Assembly (NCBI GenBank): GCA_005793345.1
Contig: SXSU01000117.1
Location: forward strand, 1 to 46,956
Length of the DNA stretch: 46,956 bases
Direction of reading: 5' to 3'
DNA from: Bdellovibrionales bacterium
GTDB lineage: Bacteria > Bdellovibrionota > Bdellovibrionia > Bdellovibrionales > Bdellovibrionaceae
Positions 32,995 through 42,958 of the stretch are shown here, one piece after another. Made by a program: the position numbers and the translations under genes. The notes beneath the pieces are model-generated. The model searched no databases, was not told the origin of the DNA, and worked only from the letters and a program-made list of their open reading frames with translations. The stretch's first letter is position 1, and the number at the start of each line of letters is the position of its first letter.

Positions 32995-35657
32995 AGTACT
33001 GCGTGGGCCGCTGCTAATCTAGCAATCGGCACTCTGAAAGGAGAACAACTCACATAGTCCAATCCCACTTTATTGAAGAACTCGACACTTGTTGGATCTC
33101 CTCCATGCTCTCCGCATACACCTGTTTTTAAATTAGGCTTGGACTTTCGTCCTAAGTCAACCGCAGTTTTTACAAGTTGCCCAACACCCTCTTGATCAAT
33201 ACTCACGAAAGGATCACGGGCAAAGATTCCTTGGCTTATATAACTTCCAAGAAAGCGCCCCGCATCATCTCTCGATAATCCAAGTGTAGTTTGTGTTAAA
33301 TCATTTGTTCCAAAACTAAAAAAGTCCGCAACATTTGCAATTTTATCTGCAGTGATAGCCGCACGTGGTAGCTCAATCATAGTACCGATTTGATATTCAA
33401 ATTTGATTTGCATTTCTTTTTGAACATCATGAATTGTATTTAAAGTTAACTCACGCAAAATTTCTAATTCAGCGGTCATTCCAACCAACGGAATCATAAT
33501 CTCTGGTACTAAAATCACGCCGTCAGATTTCATAACCTGACAAACAGCTTCAGAAATTGCGCGCACCTGCATTGCATAAATTTCTGGGTATGTAATAGCT
33601 AAACGACATCCTCGATGTCCTAACATGGGATTAAATTCATGAAGAGCTCTAACTTTAGCTCTTAATTTATCAACATCACATTTAATTCGCCCTGCAAGTT
33701 CTTGAATTTCGTTTTCAGTATGGGGAACAAATTCATGTAAAGGTGGATCTAAAAGACGTATAGTTACAGGGTAACCTTTCATAATTTTAAACAAATCAAT
33801 GAAGTCTTGTCTTTGCATTGGAAGAATTTTTTTAAGAGCAAGTTCTCGCTCTTCTTTGCTTTCAGCTAAAATCATTTCTCGAACGGCATCGATTCTGTCA
33901 GCACCAAAAAACATATGCTCAGTACGACAGAGTCCAATACCTTCAGCGCCAAAACTTCGAGCTGTTGTTGCATCTGTTGGAGTATCTGCATTAGTACGAA
34001 CTTTTAATCTACGAACTCCATCGGCCATTTTCATCAAGCGCTCAAAATAATTATCAAGTTTTGGTTGAAGTGTTTTTACTTCTCCTAAAAATACTTCACC
34101 AGTTGACCCATCAAGAGTAATAATATCACCCTTTTTAAGAATGTATCCTTTAACATGTAATGTTTGTTTATGATAATCAATATCAATGTCTCCGCAACCA
34201 GCTACACAACATTTACCCATTCCACGGGCCACAACAGCAGCATGGGAAGTCATTCCTCCTCGAGTTGTAAGAATACCTTGAGAGGCAACCATTCCCGCAA
34301 TGTCTTCGGGTGAGGTTTCAATACGAACTAATATTACTTTATGGCCGCTTTCTTTCCATTCCACAGCATCTTCACTTGAAAAAACAATTTGCCCAGAGAC
34401 TCCCCCTGGAGACGCTGGTAACCCTTTTGCAAGAGTTGTTTTTTTTGCATGGGGATCTAAAGTCGGATGTAATAATTGATCTAAACTTTGAGGTTCTACT
34501 CGCAATATAGCTTCTTGTTCTGTTATGAGTTTTTCATCAACCATATCACAAGCAATTTTTAATGCAGCTCGTGCTGTTCGTTTACCAGTTCGAGTTTGCA
34601 ACATCCATAGACGACCGCGCTCAATAGTAAACTCTATATCCTGCATATCTCTAAAATAATTTTCAAGCTTCTTATAATTTTCAACAAGTTCACCATAAGC
34701 TTTAGGCAAAGCTTCTTCAAGGGATTGAAAACCAGTGCCTTCGGCATCTTTTTTTGTGATTGGTTGTGGAGTTCTAATACCAGCAACAACATCTTCACCT
34801 TGAGCATTAATTAAAAATTCTCCAAAAAACTTTTTTTCTCCCGTTGAAGGATCTCGTGTAAAAGCAACACCTGTTGCAGAGTCATTACCCATATTTCCAA
34901 ACACCATGGCTTGCACATTAACTGCTGTACCCCACTCAGCTGGGATATGATGTAACTCTCTGTAAGTTATTGCACGAGGAGTATTCCAGCTTCTAAACAC
35001 CGCAGATACAGCTCCCCAAAGTTGTTCAATGGGTTGTGTTGGAAAAGTTTGTCCTGTTTGATCTTTAACTTGTTGTTTAAATTTTTTAACTAAAGTTTTT
35101 AAATCATCAACATTGAGGTCAGTATCATTTTTATATCCCTTAGCATCTTTTAAATCTTCGAGGGTGACTTCTAGCAATGAAGAATTCATTCCCATAACCA
35201 CATCAGAATACATTTGAATAAAGCGACGGTAAGAATCCCATGCAAAACGAGGGTTATCAGAGGATTTTGCCAATCCCTCAACAGTTTCATCATTAAGTCC
35301 CAAATTTAAAATTGTATCCATCATCCCTGGCATTGAGGCTCTTGCCCCGGAACGTACACTCACTAAAAGTGGATTTGTCACATCTCCAAATTTTTTCTGC
35401 ATGACGGATTCCATTTTAGCAAGGGACTCTAACGCAGGAGCCTTAACCCATTCTGGTAGCATTTGATTGTTTTGATAAAAGTGCGAACAAATTTCTGTAG
35501 AAATTGTAAAACCAGGGGGAACTGTCAAACCAATTGAAGTCATTTCTGCAAGATTAGCACCCTTTCCTCCCAAAATATTTTTCATCGTTGCTCTGCCATC
35601 TGCTTGACCTGCGGCAAAAAAATAAACAAATTTTTCAGGTCGATTTAACTCACTCAT
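32982..35657 (-). CDS. ppdK: Pyruvate, phosphate dikinase
   Basis: An 891-residue PPDK interconverting ATP, pyruvate and phosphate with AMP, phosphoenolpyruvate and pyrophosphate. The nucleotide-binding domain starts GGKGANLAEMTSIGLTVPPGF. The phospho-carrier His is in GGMTSHAAVVARGMGK (near residue 455). The PEP/pyruvate barrel carries GAEGIGLCRTEHMFF, LLDPPLHEFVPH, and the catalytic Cys in TGVCGEHGGDPTS. Length is typical. GGGGGAG precedes the ATG. The C-terminal codons LKNC and the TAA stop come from the arm of a modular repeat, so the native end has been altered. It follows glyS closely (about 21 bp) on the same strand. Confidence 0.97.
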   Translation of the reverse strand: MSELNRPEKFVYFFAAGQADGRATMKNILGGKGANLAEMTSIGLTVPPGFTISTEICSHFYQNNQMLPEWVKAPALESLAKMESVMQKKFGDVTNPLLVSVRSGARASMPGMMDTILNLGLNDETVEGLAKSSDNPRFAWDSYRRFIQMYSDVVMGMNSSLLEVTLEDLKDAKGYKNDTDLNVDDLKTLVKKFKQQVKDQTGQTFPTQPIEQLWGAVSAVFRSWNTPRAITYRELHHIPAEWGTAVNVQAMVFGNMGNDSATGVAFTRDPSTGEKKFFGEFLINAQGEDVVAGIRTPQPITKKDAEGTGFQSLEEALPKAYGELVENYKKLENYFRDMQDIEFTIERGRLWMLQTRTGKRTARAALKIACDMVDEKLITEQEAILRVEPQSLDQLLHPTLDPHAKKTTLAKGLPASPGGVSGQIVFSSEDAVEWKESGHKVILVRIETSPEDIAGMVASQGILTTRGGMTSHAAVVARGMGKCCVAGCGDIDIDYHKQTLHVKGYILKKGDIITLDGSTGEVFLGEVKTLQPKLDNYFERLMKMADGVRRLKVRTNADTPTDATTARSFGAEGIGLCRTEHMFFGADRIDAVREMILAESKEERELALKKILPMQRQDFIDLFKIMKGYPVTIRLLDPPLHEFVPHTENEIQELAGRIKCDVDKLRAKVRALHEFNPMLGHRGCRLAITYPEIYAMQVRAISEAVCQVMKSDGVILVPEIMIPLVGMTAELEILRELTLNTIHDVQKEMQIKFEYQIGTMIELPRAAITADKIANVADFFSFGTNDLTQTTLGLSRDDAGRFLGSYISQGIFARDPFVSIDQEGVGQLVKTAVDLGRKSKPNLKTGVCGEHGGDPTSVEFFNKVGLDYVSCSPFRVPIARLAAAHAVLKNC

Positions 35658-35678
35658 GACTCCCCCAATTTTATTCCG

Positions 35679-37022
35679 TTAAAAATCTTTTTTCATTCCG
35701 TTAAAAATATAACCATTTAAGTTTTCAATTAAAACTCGTTCTTGCTTCATTGTGTCTCTGTGTCTCACTGTTACGGCTTTATCTTGAATCGTGTCAAAAT
35801 CTACGGTCACGCAATATGGAGTTCCGATTTCATCCTGACGACGATAACGTTTACCAATGGATTGTGATTCATCATACTGAGTTTCCCATTCTGCACTTAA
35901 ACTCTCTCTCAAGTCTTGAGCGATACTTATTAACTCGTCTTTTTTCGACAATGGTAATACACAAACTTTGACTGGTGCTATATCAGGTTTAAAACCCAAA
36001 ACGACTCGCACGTCTTCAGCTCCTTTTTCATCTACAGTGATTTCTTCGCGGTAAGCTTCGCATAGTACAGCTAGTATAAGTCGATCACATCCAACAGCCG
36101 TTTCAATGACCCAAGGAATATATTTTTCTTTTGCCGCTTCATCAAAATATTCTAAAGATTTTCCAGAGAATTTCATATGCTGACTCAAATCAAAATCAGA
36201 ACGGTTATGAATGCCCTCAAGCTCTTGCCATCCAATTGGAAATTCATATTGCACATCCACGGCAGCTTTTGCGTAATGAGCAAGAGTTTCATGGGGTAAA
36301 AATCTTAATCGATCGGAGTTGATACCCAGTGATAAATAATACTTCATTCGAATAGATTTCCATTGATCAAACCAACCTGCATCAGTTCCTGGTTTGACAA
36401 AAAATTGCATTTCCATTTGTTCAAACTCACGGGTTCTAAAAATAAAATTACCAGGAGTGATTTCATTACGAAATGATTTTCCAATTTGCGCAATTCCGAA
36501 TGGAATTTTTTTACGTGATGTTGTTTGGCAATTTTCAAAGTTTACAAAAATACCCTGAGCTGTTTCAGGGCGAAGATAAACAACACTGCTTGCGTCTTCT
36601 GTTGGTCCCATATGAGTTTTAAACATTAAATTAAATTGTCTGGGTTCTGTTAAATCTTTACTTCCACAAAATGGACATTGTTTTTTTTCTAAATAAGAAT
36701 CCGTATTGTCAGATCTAAATCTTTGTTTACAATTTTTACAATCAACTAATGGATCTGAGAATCCATCTACGTGACCAGAAGCTTTCCAGACCATTGGGTG
36801 CATTAAAATTGCGGCATCAACACCGACAATGTCGGCTCTACGGGTCATTGCATTCCACCAAGTCTTTTTAACATTCATTTTAAGTTGAGAACCAAGTGGG
36901 CCATAATCCCAACATGAACTTAAGCCCCCATAAACTTCACTACTTTGAAAAACAAAACCACGACGTTTACACAATGAAACCAATGTTTGCATATCTTTAA
37001 GACGTTGAACCTTCATACTCAC
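35679..37022 (-). CDS. glyS: Glycyl-tRNA synthetase, dimeric class II type
   Basis: A 447-residue single-chain (alpha2, GlyQS-type) glycyl-tRNA synthetase rather than the heterotetrameric form. Motif blocks: [24 protein letters not shown] at the N-terminus, a CKNC/CPFC zinc knuckle near residues 95-125, [15 protein letters not shown], the motif 2 region [19 protein letters not shown], and motif 3 [15 protein letters not shown]. The anticodon-binding domain ends with [24 protein letters not shown]. It is slightly short because the C-terminal domain is compact. The GTG at 37022 or the ATG two codons later may be the start. A partial modular repeat lies just upstream. Confidence 0.96.
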   Translation of the reverse strand: MSMKVQRLKDMQTLVSLCKRRGFVFQSSEVYGGLSSCWDYGPLGSQLKMNVKKTWWNAMTRRADIVGVDAAILMHPMVWKASGHVDGFSDPLVDCKNCKQRFRSDNTDSYLEKKQCPFCGSKDLTEPRQFNLMFKTHMGPTEDASSVVYLRPETAQGIFVNFENCQTTSRKKIPFGIAQIGKSFRNEITPGNFIFRTREFEQMEMQFFVKPGTDAGWFDQWKSIRMKYYLSLGINSDRLRFLPHETLAHYAKAAVDVQYEFPIGWQELEGIHNRSDFDLSQHMKFSGKSLEYFDEAAKEKYIPWVIETAVGCDRLILAVLCEAYREEITVDEKGAEDVRVVLGFKPDIAPVKVCVLPLSKKDELISIAQDLRESLSAEWETQYDESQSIGKRYRRQDEIGTPYCVTVDFDTIQDKAVTVRHRDTMKQERVLIENLNGYIFNGMKKDF

Positions 37023-37031
37023 CCACTTCGA

Positions 37032-37068
37032 ATATAACTGCTTTTTGAGGGTGATTTTAAATCACCCT
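37032..37068 (-). repeat. Partial modular repeat (B hairpin) upstream of glyS
   Basis: ATAACTGCTTTTTG followed by the perfect 21-nt hairpin AGGGTGATTT-T-AAATCACCCT (37048-37068). The A hairpin is reduced to its first arm. A T run follows on the plus strand. It lies 10 bp upstream of the glyS start and probably falls in its leader. Confidence 0.65.
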
Positions 37069-37229
37069 ATTTTTTGATTTAATGAAACAATATTATTTTG
37101 AATCGATCACATGACAAGAAAAAATATGTCCAGAATTATAACGCATCTATTCTTTGATGTAGTGGAATCGACGCATCAAAAAATTAGATCTTAAAAATGA
37201 GTAAAGTCAAAAATGGTAGAAACTAATAA

Positions 37230-37523
37230 ATAAGAACAATTGCCCCGCAACCTTCAGCTTACGAAACAAATACTTATTCAGACACACTTAATATTAGCTA
37301 CAAATCTGACTCTTCTGCATTAGTAAATTCAATTTCCTTATCGGGGAGTGGAAATAATTGTTATGGTGATGTATCTTCATTATTATCTCAAACTCAATAT
37401 ACAACTGTAAGTGCAAGTGTTGTAAGTTCAGAAAACAATAGAGTAGCTCAGAGCTTTTTTTGGACAGAAAGTAAAAAAATTAAAAAAACGTCAGTTCCCT
37501 ACAAGAAAAGTTCAGAAAATTAG
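37230..37523 (+). pseudogene. Gene remnant without start codon, secreted-protein-like
   Basis: An open frame of 97 codons to a TAG at 37523, preceded by a stop codon (TAA, 37227-37229) and lacking any ATG, GTG or TTG early in the frame. The reading (PSAYETNTYSDTLNISYKSD, then SISLSGSGNNCYGDVSS, then SENNRVAQSFFW) is Ser/Asn/Thr-rich and looks like the beta-rich tail of a large surface protein, similar in style to the following 996-residue protein. It is probably the 3' remnant of a deleted gene. The rest of 37023-37854 is very AT-rich, without recognised features apart from the partial repeat. Confidence 0.4.
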
Positions 37524-37854
37524 AGCTTATAATGAAATTAAAGTAAGAATTAGATGCTTTTAAAAAATCTGAATTATAAAACGACGAAGTCAGGAGATAT
37601 TTCTAATTTTGAGATTATTTATTTTAATTCAATTAAAAAAAAACAAATTTTAAGTTATAAATTGTAGCTTAGGTGTAGTTCAAGTGAGTCATTTTGAAAC
37701 GTTTTTTTGGTATTTTTTTGTTATTTCATTCAATATTATAAGTAACAGACTATTTAAAACTATTAATCTTTAAATTACTTTTTTTTCATGTAGAATTAAT
37801 AAGGTAGATCTTAGTAAAAAAGACTTTTTTTGACGTTTTCTAATTTGGAGATTA

Positions 37855-40845
37855 ATGATTCATAAAAGGATTTTAATTCAAAAATTATTTTTTTATATTT
37901 TGAATTTTATATTTCTAGTTTTTTTTAATTCTTCCTGTGGATGGATGGTTGTTCACATTTATGATTTGGATGAAAATTCTGCTTCTTCAAATTTAAATGA
38001 TAATAAAGTTCAAATTTCAAAAGTTGATTCTATAACAAGTGATGGAACATATACAGTTGGTCAATCCATTTTTATTTCTTTAACTTTTTCTGAACCCGTA
38101 AAAGTAAGTAATTTAATTTCCGCATTAAATCCACCAACTATTGTATTAGAAACAGGATCCATTGATACTACTGTTACTCTTGATAATCTTTCCTCAGATG
38201 GATTAACTTTAACTGGAATATATAATATAAAAATAGGAGATGACTCTTTAGATTTAGATTATGTAAATTATGATTCTTTAAGCGTTGGAGATTGGAGCAT
38301 AGTTAGCAATGCAAATTCCAATAAAGCATTAAACTCCAAGCTCCCAAATCAGGACAGTGGGTTTTCTCTCGCAAATTTACATAATTTTATAATTGATACC
38401 AAACCTCATCTTGAAGTTAACTTACAGCACATCCAATTAGAAGAATCCAACTCTGATAATAGTTACCCGGAACTCATTACACTCTCACTTAATTATCCTC
38501 GAAGTGTAAATACTGAAATAATTTTTACCCATACTTCTCAACTTGCAAACAGCTCAGATTACAGCGTCTCAACTGGTACGGTCACTCCTTATGTGCTGAC
38601 AATACCTGCGGGTTCGACTTCAATTAATTTAGGAATCACTGTGATAGGTGATACTGGTCTTAGGGAAACTGATAAAGTTATTGATTTTAATTTTTCTTTA
38701 AATTCTGATTTTAACAATCAAATAATCAAACGTTCAATAACTCTTGTCGATGATGACTTGAAACAACTCTCGGTTTTACCATTTTATCCAACAAGTGGAA
38801 CTATGTGGAATAGTTATATCACAAGTGGAAGTTTGCTGAAATCTATAAATCGCTATTTAAAAATTGATGCTTCTCAATTTCCACAAATTGAAACTCCATG
38901 TGTCCCATTAGGAAATGTTGAATGTATTCATAGTGCTGAAGTAATGCGTGTTAATGTTTCTTGGAAATCAAATTGCAATAATATAACAATGAAAGATAGT
39001 CTTGATGCATTTGATTGGCGCTGCTCCGAAAGTCAGGTTCCAATCTTTTTTTATAGTGTCGGTTTTAAAAAAGATAGAGGACTTAAAGACTTAATAAAAA
39101 TTGATGGTTCAGATTGGAAGGCTATATCTGTTACATTATTTGATAGCGCAATATCAGACACATCCAGTTTAAATTCAGTATGGTGGAACAATCCAATTTC
39201 TATTTTAAATTCAGGAATTATAAACAGCGCACCAGGCGCTCCTAGACTATCTTTAGCAAATGCTAATACAATTTATGCCATTACTGAAAACATAATAAGC
39301 CGTGGAATTAATATCACAAATGATGGTATCGCTCTTGTTGTATTACCTGGCGCAACTTTATCAGCAGGCACACCTCTTACAGCTTTAAATTGTGAACCTT
39401 TTTGGGTTACAGGTACCACTTCATGCTTCCTCAGTCTTCGGCAAAAATATTTTACTTGGATTGAAGGCACTTTTGTAGGAATAAATAGCTCGGATGTAAT
39501 TACCACATCACGTGGGACTGCCCAAAACAATACAGTCCCACGTTATGGCAGGATTCACAATTCAAATATTTCTACTGGAAATGTTGGCTTACAAATTAGT
39601 AGTCTATACTTTCAGATAACTGACATTACATTAAGTAATTTAGAATTTGGTCTATATTTATTTTCTGCCGATAGCAATTTAATATCAGATGTAAAAATAT
39701 CTTCAACTAATGAGAGATCAATAATTGTTGATGTCTTATCTGCTGACAATTTAATTGTAAATGCCACAGTTGATGCCAGGAATAACAATTTACCAGTTGT
39801 TATAATGGGACATCATAGTAGATTAAATTATTTTAGAATTACCAATGGCACAACAGATTTATTAAAAATATCTGATCTTAGTATTTCTATCACTGACGGT
39901 CTTTTAAGTAATGGAGCAAATGGAATAACTGGTTTTTCTGATCATGGGTATATAAGTCAAATCAGTACAATTAATAATTCATTGAGTGGCCATGCTTTTT
40001 CTGCTGGCGCGATAGGTGCAACTCAAATTATTAATAGCGAATTGTCTGTAAATAATAATATAGGAATAAACTTTACATCAGGAATTAATGGTTCTGCAAA
40101 ATTATATGATATTTATTCTATTGATAATTCAACAAATGAAATTTTAATTCCAAACAATATTCAAGATATTTATTGGTCAGGTAATCTTTTTCTAGGAAGA
40201 GGGCCCAATAAATGCTCAATTGGTATAAACACTACCAACATTGGATTAATTGATTCAAATTGCAATCCTGACGTTGGCACGACAATATCTAAAATGAATA
40301 ATATCGATAGCAATAGTTTATTTACAAAATTCACCACCGATACAAAAAATAACCAAGGTTCAAGTGGTATTGTTGGACTTTTATTTTCATCGATTTTAGA
40401 TTATCATACCTTTGAAAATATGTTTAGATTTTGGGTTCCTTTAGACAATAGTAGTTTTCCAAATTCAAATATAAGAGGAGCATGTGATAATAACTCCTGC
40501 GGAATTTTTGAAGCTAAACTACAAAATGAAATTACCAATTTAAAAAATATTAATGGTATTTTTAAATCAGGAGAAACTTGTCCCGCAAAAACTATGGGCT
40601 CAAAAGCTATTTTTATTGATGATTCTTGGAGTGGTTCAAGTTATGTATTACAAGGTACTATTGAATTTAGTTTAGATGGAGTTGGTGATGATGATGGCCG
40701 ATGCGAAAATAATGAAAACTGCTACTTTACCCCATCTGCAGGAGCAAATTTAGATGAGCCATGGACTTATACTCAAACTTGCAATTATGAACCTGATGGT
40801 TCAACGGATATTACTAATGTAAAAATATTTGGACGAGAACTTTAA
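37855..40845 (+). CDS. Large surface lipoprotein-like protein with Calx-beta and beta-helix regions
   Basis: A 996-residue exported protein. The N-terminal hydrophobic signal (KLFFYILNFIFLVFF) is followed by NSSCGW, a plausible lipobox Cys at about residue 28. Residues 50-180 form an Ig-like module (VDSITSDGTYTVGQSIFISL). Residues 190-300 resemble a Calx-beta domain (IQLEESNSDN to LREKDK-type ending FNFSLN). Residues 470-790 have the short repetitive strands of a right-handed beta-helix (ISNITLSNLEFGLYLFSAD-like turns). The C-terminal part is Cys-containing. No catalytic residues were recognised. It is convergent with the folate operon. Surface attachment is inferred from the lipobox. Confidence 0.75.
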   Translation: MIHKRILIQKLFFYILNFIFLVFFNSSCGWMVVHIYDLDENSASSNLNDNKVQISKVDSITSDGTYTVGQSIFISLTFSEPVKVSNLISALNPPTIVLETGSIDTTVTLDNLSSDGLTLTGIYNIKIGDDSLDLDYVNYDSLSVGDWSIVSNANSNKALNSKLPNQDSGFSLANLHNFIIDTKPHLEVNLQHIQLEESNSDNSYPELITLSLNYPRSVNTEIIFTHTSQLANSSDYSVSTGTVTPYVLTIPAGSTSINLGITVIGDTGLRETDKVIDFNFSLNSDFNNQIIKRSITLVDDDLKQLSVLPFYPTSGTMWNSYITSGSLLKSINRYLKIDASQFPQIETPCVPLGNVECIHSAEVMRVNVSWKSNCNNITMKDSLDAFDWRCSESQVPIFFYSVGFKKDRGLKDLIKIDGSDWKAISVTLFDSAISDTSSLNSVWWNNPISILNSGIINSAPGAPRLSLANANTIYAITENIISRGINITNDGIALVVLPGATLSAGTPLTALNCEPFWVTGTTSCFLSLRQKYFTWIEGTFVGINSSDVITTSRGTAQNNTVPRYGRIHNSNISTGNVGLQISSLYFQITDITLSNLEFGLYLFSADSNLISDVKISSTNERSIIVDVLSADNLIVNATVDARNNNLPVVIMGHHSRLNYFRITNGTTDLLKISDLSISITDGLLSNGANGITGFSDHGYISQISTINNSLSGHAFSAGAIGATQIINSELSVNNNIGINFTSGINGSAKLYDIYSIDNSTNEILIPNNIQDIYWSGNLFLGRGPNKCSIGINTTNIGLIDSNCNPDVGTTISKMNNIDSNSLFTKFTTDTKNNQGSSGIVGLLFSSILDYHTFENMFRFWVPLDNSSFPNSNIRGACDNNSCGIFEAKLQNEITNLKNINGIFKSGETCPAKTMGSKAIFIDDSWSGSSYVLQGTIEFSLDGVGDDDGRCENNENCYFTPSAGANLDEPWTYTQTCNYEPDGSTDITNVKIFGREL

Positions 40846-40906
40846 TTAAGAAAACATCAAAAATTATATGTTCAACCATTAAGTACTCATAATAAAATTA
40901 TTTATT

Positions 40907-41623
40907 TTATTTTTTTGTTTTTATTAATATTGGAAGATAAATATCTTCTTTTAGCGGAATTATACAATCTTGACTGACATCCCTATTGGTCCAATGCAAA
41001 TGAATGCCACGTAAGAGGACGATGGGAATTGTTTCATTAGACTCCCCCATTTGATATACAGCTGTGCTAGCAAGAGCATCGGCATGATTAACATAGGTAT
41101 ATTTAAATGCACGGCCAAAAATATCTTTTTTTCCAACTAAACTCTCAACTCCTCTAAAACCCCAATGGGATAAACTAATTCCTGTTACCCCACGTCGTAA
41201 TGGGGTTGTGTGAGAATCCGTAATTATAATACCTAATTTTTTAATATTAAATTTCTTTTTTAAAAAAGTTAAAAGTTTTTTAGCACTCTTAAAAGGCCTT
41301 TTAGGATAAAGAATATAGTTGTCTAGTTCGGAGTTAGACTCATCAATTCCTGCTGAGGGTATTAATATATTGTGTTTAATTGTCAGGTGACAATCAAATG
41401 CACCTTTACCAAAATAGAAATCCGCTTCTTTTTTAATTAACTTTTCTTTATTGGGTTGGGAAGATTTTTTTACCAGCTGATTTTCTGCAATACTGATCAC
41501 TTTAGAGGTAATACAAATTATATCATTCTCACGTAATTTATTTTTAGCAAAAGTTTGAATTAAAAAATCTTTTAAATTATCGTTAATATGAAATACTTTA
41601 GTTTTAATGGGAATAATTTTCAT
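40907..41623 (-). CDS. CofE/FolC2-like glutamate ligase
   Basis: A 238-residue member of the F420-0:gamma-glutamyl ligase family (COG1478). Key blocks are DIICITSKVISIAENQ (near residue 33), the acidic segment SAGIDESNSELDNYILYP, and the metal/GTP site ITDSHTTPLRRGVTGISLS. In Chlamydia a member of this family (called FolC2) replaces folylpolyglutamate synthase. Here it is the last gene of a folate operon, 13 bp after folKP and with AAGGA before its ATG. I therefore infer that it adds glutamate to (dihydro/tetrahydro)folate rather than to F420. No other F420 gene is visible in the window. Confidence 0.82.
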   Translation of the reverse strand: MKIIPIKTKVFHINDNLKDFLIQTFAKNKLRENDIICITSKVISIAENQLVKKSSQPNKEKLIKKEADFYFGKGAFDCHLTIKHNILIPSAGIDESNSELDNYILYPKRPFKSAKKLLTFLKKKFNIKKLGIIITDSHTTPLRRGVTGISLSHWGFRGVESLVGKKDIFGRAFKYTYVNHADALASTAVYQMGESNETIPIVLLRGIHLHWTNRDVSQDCIIPLKEDIYLPILIKTKK

Positions 41624-41636
41624 TGGGTTTTCCTTT

Positions 41637-42911
41637 TTAAAATTTTACTTCTGAGTATCCTCGCCATACTTTATGATGATTTGCTGGATTGTGAACACGT
41701 AAAATGTCTACACCTTTTTGTGCTAATAACATTGAAATTCCAATGCTTTCAAAATCACGACTTTGAGCAATTTCATTTGAAAATGTTTTCATAAATGATT
41801 TACGGGAATGACCTACCATTATTAAAAAACCTAGACTCTGCAACTCTTGTATATTCGATAAAATCTGAATATTTTGTTGCTGTGATTTTCCAAATCCTAT
41901 GCCAGGATCTACTATTATTTGATCTTCGTTTAGACCCAACTTTAAGAGTTCATTTATTTTATCAGTAAACCAATTTCGCAATTGATCAAAAACAGAGATT
42001 GTCTGGTCTAATACATTTTGAGTTGAGGGTGGTACTCCCAAAGAGTGCATAAGAACATATTTCCCTTCATAAGTTTTTAAATACTCACGCAACTGGGGAC
42101 ACTGTAGGCCACTTACATCATTTATGATGTCGACTTTTATGTTTTGTGCCACCCTCTCAATAACTTCACCGTAAAAAGTATCAACGCTTATTTGCGGAAA
42201 GGTATAATCATCTGCTATTTGATCCTTTAGAAATAAAACCGTATCTTGAAGGCGAAGCCACTCTTCTTGTGCAGAAATGAGTTTTGCTTGCGGACGAGTA
42301 GATTGAGCTCCGATATCAAGAATGTTCATATGATTTTTATTTATATCTAAAAATTTTTGCACTTCTTTAATTTTAAAATTTGCTCCTCCATCAGAAAAAG
42401 AATCTGGTGTTAAATTTAAAATTCCCATCCATGCTGGTTGATGTTGAATTAACAAACGTGAGTCTTGTAAAAAAAGTACGGGCTTCAATTCACGAAGTGA
42501 ATCTAATACAAAAGCCCGTTTTAAATACTCTCGGTGAGGAATATCTAAATTTGGAGATGTCAGATGTGTTTCTTTATCTCCCCATAAAATATCAATATCA
42601 ATTAAACGCGGAGACCAACGTGGAGCCGAGTCCATACGACCCATTTCTTTTTCGATAGTTTTAATTTTATAAAATAACTCTAATGCGGATAATTCTGAGG
42701 ATATTTCAATGGCCATATTTAAAAATGGAAGGTTCCAATTTTTAATTGTTGTTAAATCTGGATAGTCAGGCAAGAGTGCTTTGGTTTCATAACATGAAGA
42801 GTATTTTAAAATAGTGATCAAGTTATTTTCTTTTAGTTTTTTAATGGCTTGATTTAAGTTTAATCTGCGGTTTGATAAATTTGATCCTAATCCTAAATAG
42901 TATTTGTTCAT
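41637..42911 (-). CDS. folKP: Bifunctional HPPK-dihydropteroate synthase (FolKP)
   Basis: A 424-residue fusion. Residues 1-150 are 2-amino-4-hydroxy-6-hydroxymethyldihydropteridine pyrophosphokinase (LGLGSNLSNRRLNL, APRWSPRLIDIDILWGD, DIPHREYLKRAFVL). Residues 160-424 are dihydropteroate synthase (GILNLTPDSFSDGG, DIGAQSTRP, VDTFYG, INDVSGLQ, VDPGIGFGKS, VGHSRKSF, RVHNP). Together they pyrophosphorylate the pterin and condense it with p-aminobenzoate. In most bacteria these are separate proteins; the FolK-FolP fusion is known from Chlamydia and eukaryotes. It is third in the operon. Confidence 0.95.
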   Translation of the reverse strand: MNKYYLGLGSNLSNRRLNLNQAIKKLKENNLITILKYSSCYETKALLPDYPDLTTIKNWNLPFLNMAIEISSELSALELFYKIKTIEKEMGRMDSAPRWSPRLIDIDILWGDKETHLTSPNLDIPHREYLKRAFVLDSLRELKPVLFLQDSRLLIQHQPAWMGILNLTPDSFSDGGANFKIKEVQKFLDINKNHMNILDIGAQSTRPQAKLISAQEEWLRLQDTVLFLKDQIADDYTFPQISVDTFYGEVIERVAQNIKVDIINDVSGLQCPQLREYLKTYEGKYVLMHSLGVPPSTQNVLDQTISVFDQLRNWFTDKINELLKLGLNEDQIIVDPGIGFGKSQQQNIQILSNIQELQSLGFLIMVGHSRKSFMKTFSNEIAQSRDFESIGISMLLAQKGVDILRVHNPANHHKVWRGYSEVKF

Positions 42912-42958
42912 ACTTTAATGATTTACCTTTTTAATTGAGATTCCAAGTTACTTACTAA

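Noticed and set aside
29173..35657. Long antisense frames inside smc and ppdK
   Set aside because: They show no ribosome binding sites or plausible protein features and are shadows of the conserved coding strand.
37023..37854. A structured RNA or riboswitch upstream of the 996-residue gene
   Set aside because: Apart from the partial repeat hairpin no stable conserved-looking fold was visible; the DNA is mostly simple AT-rich sequence.
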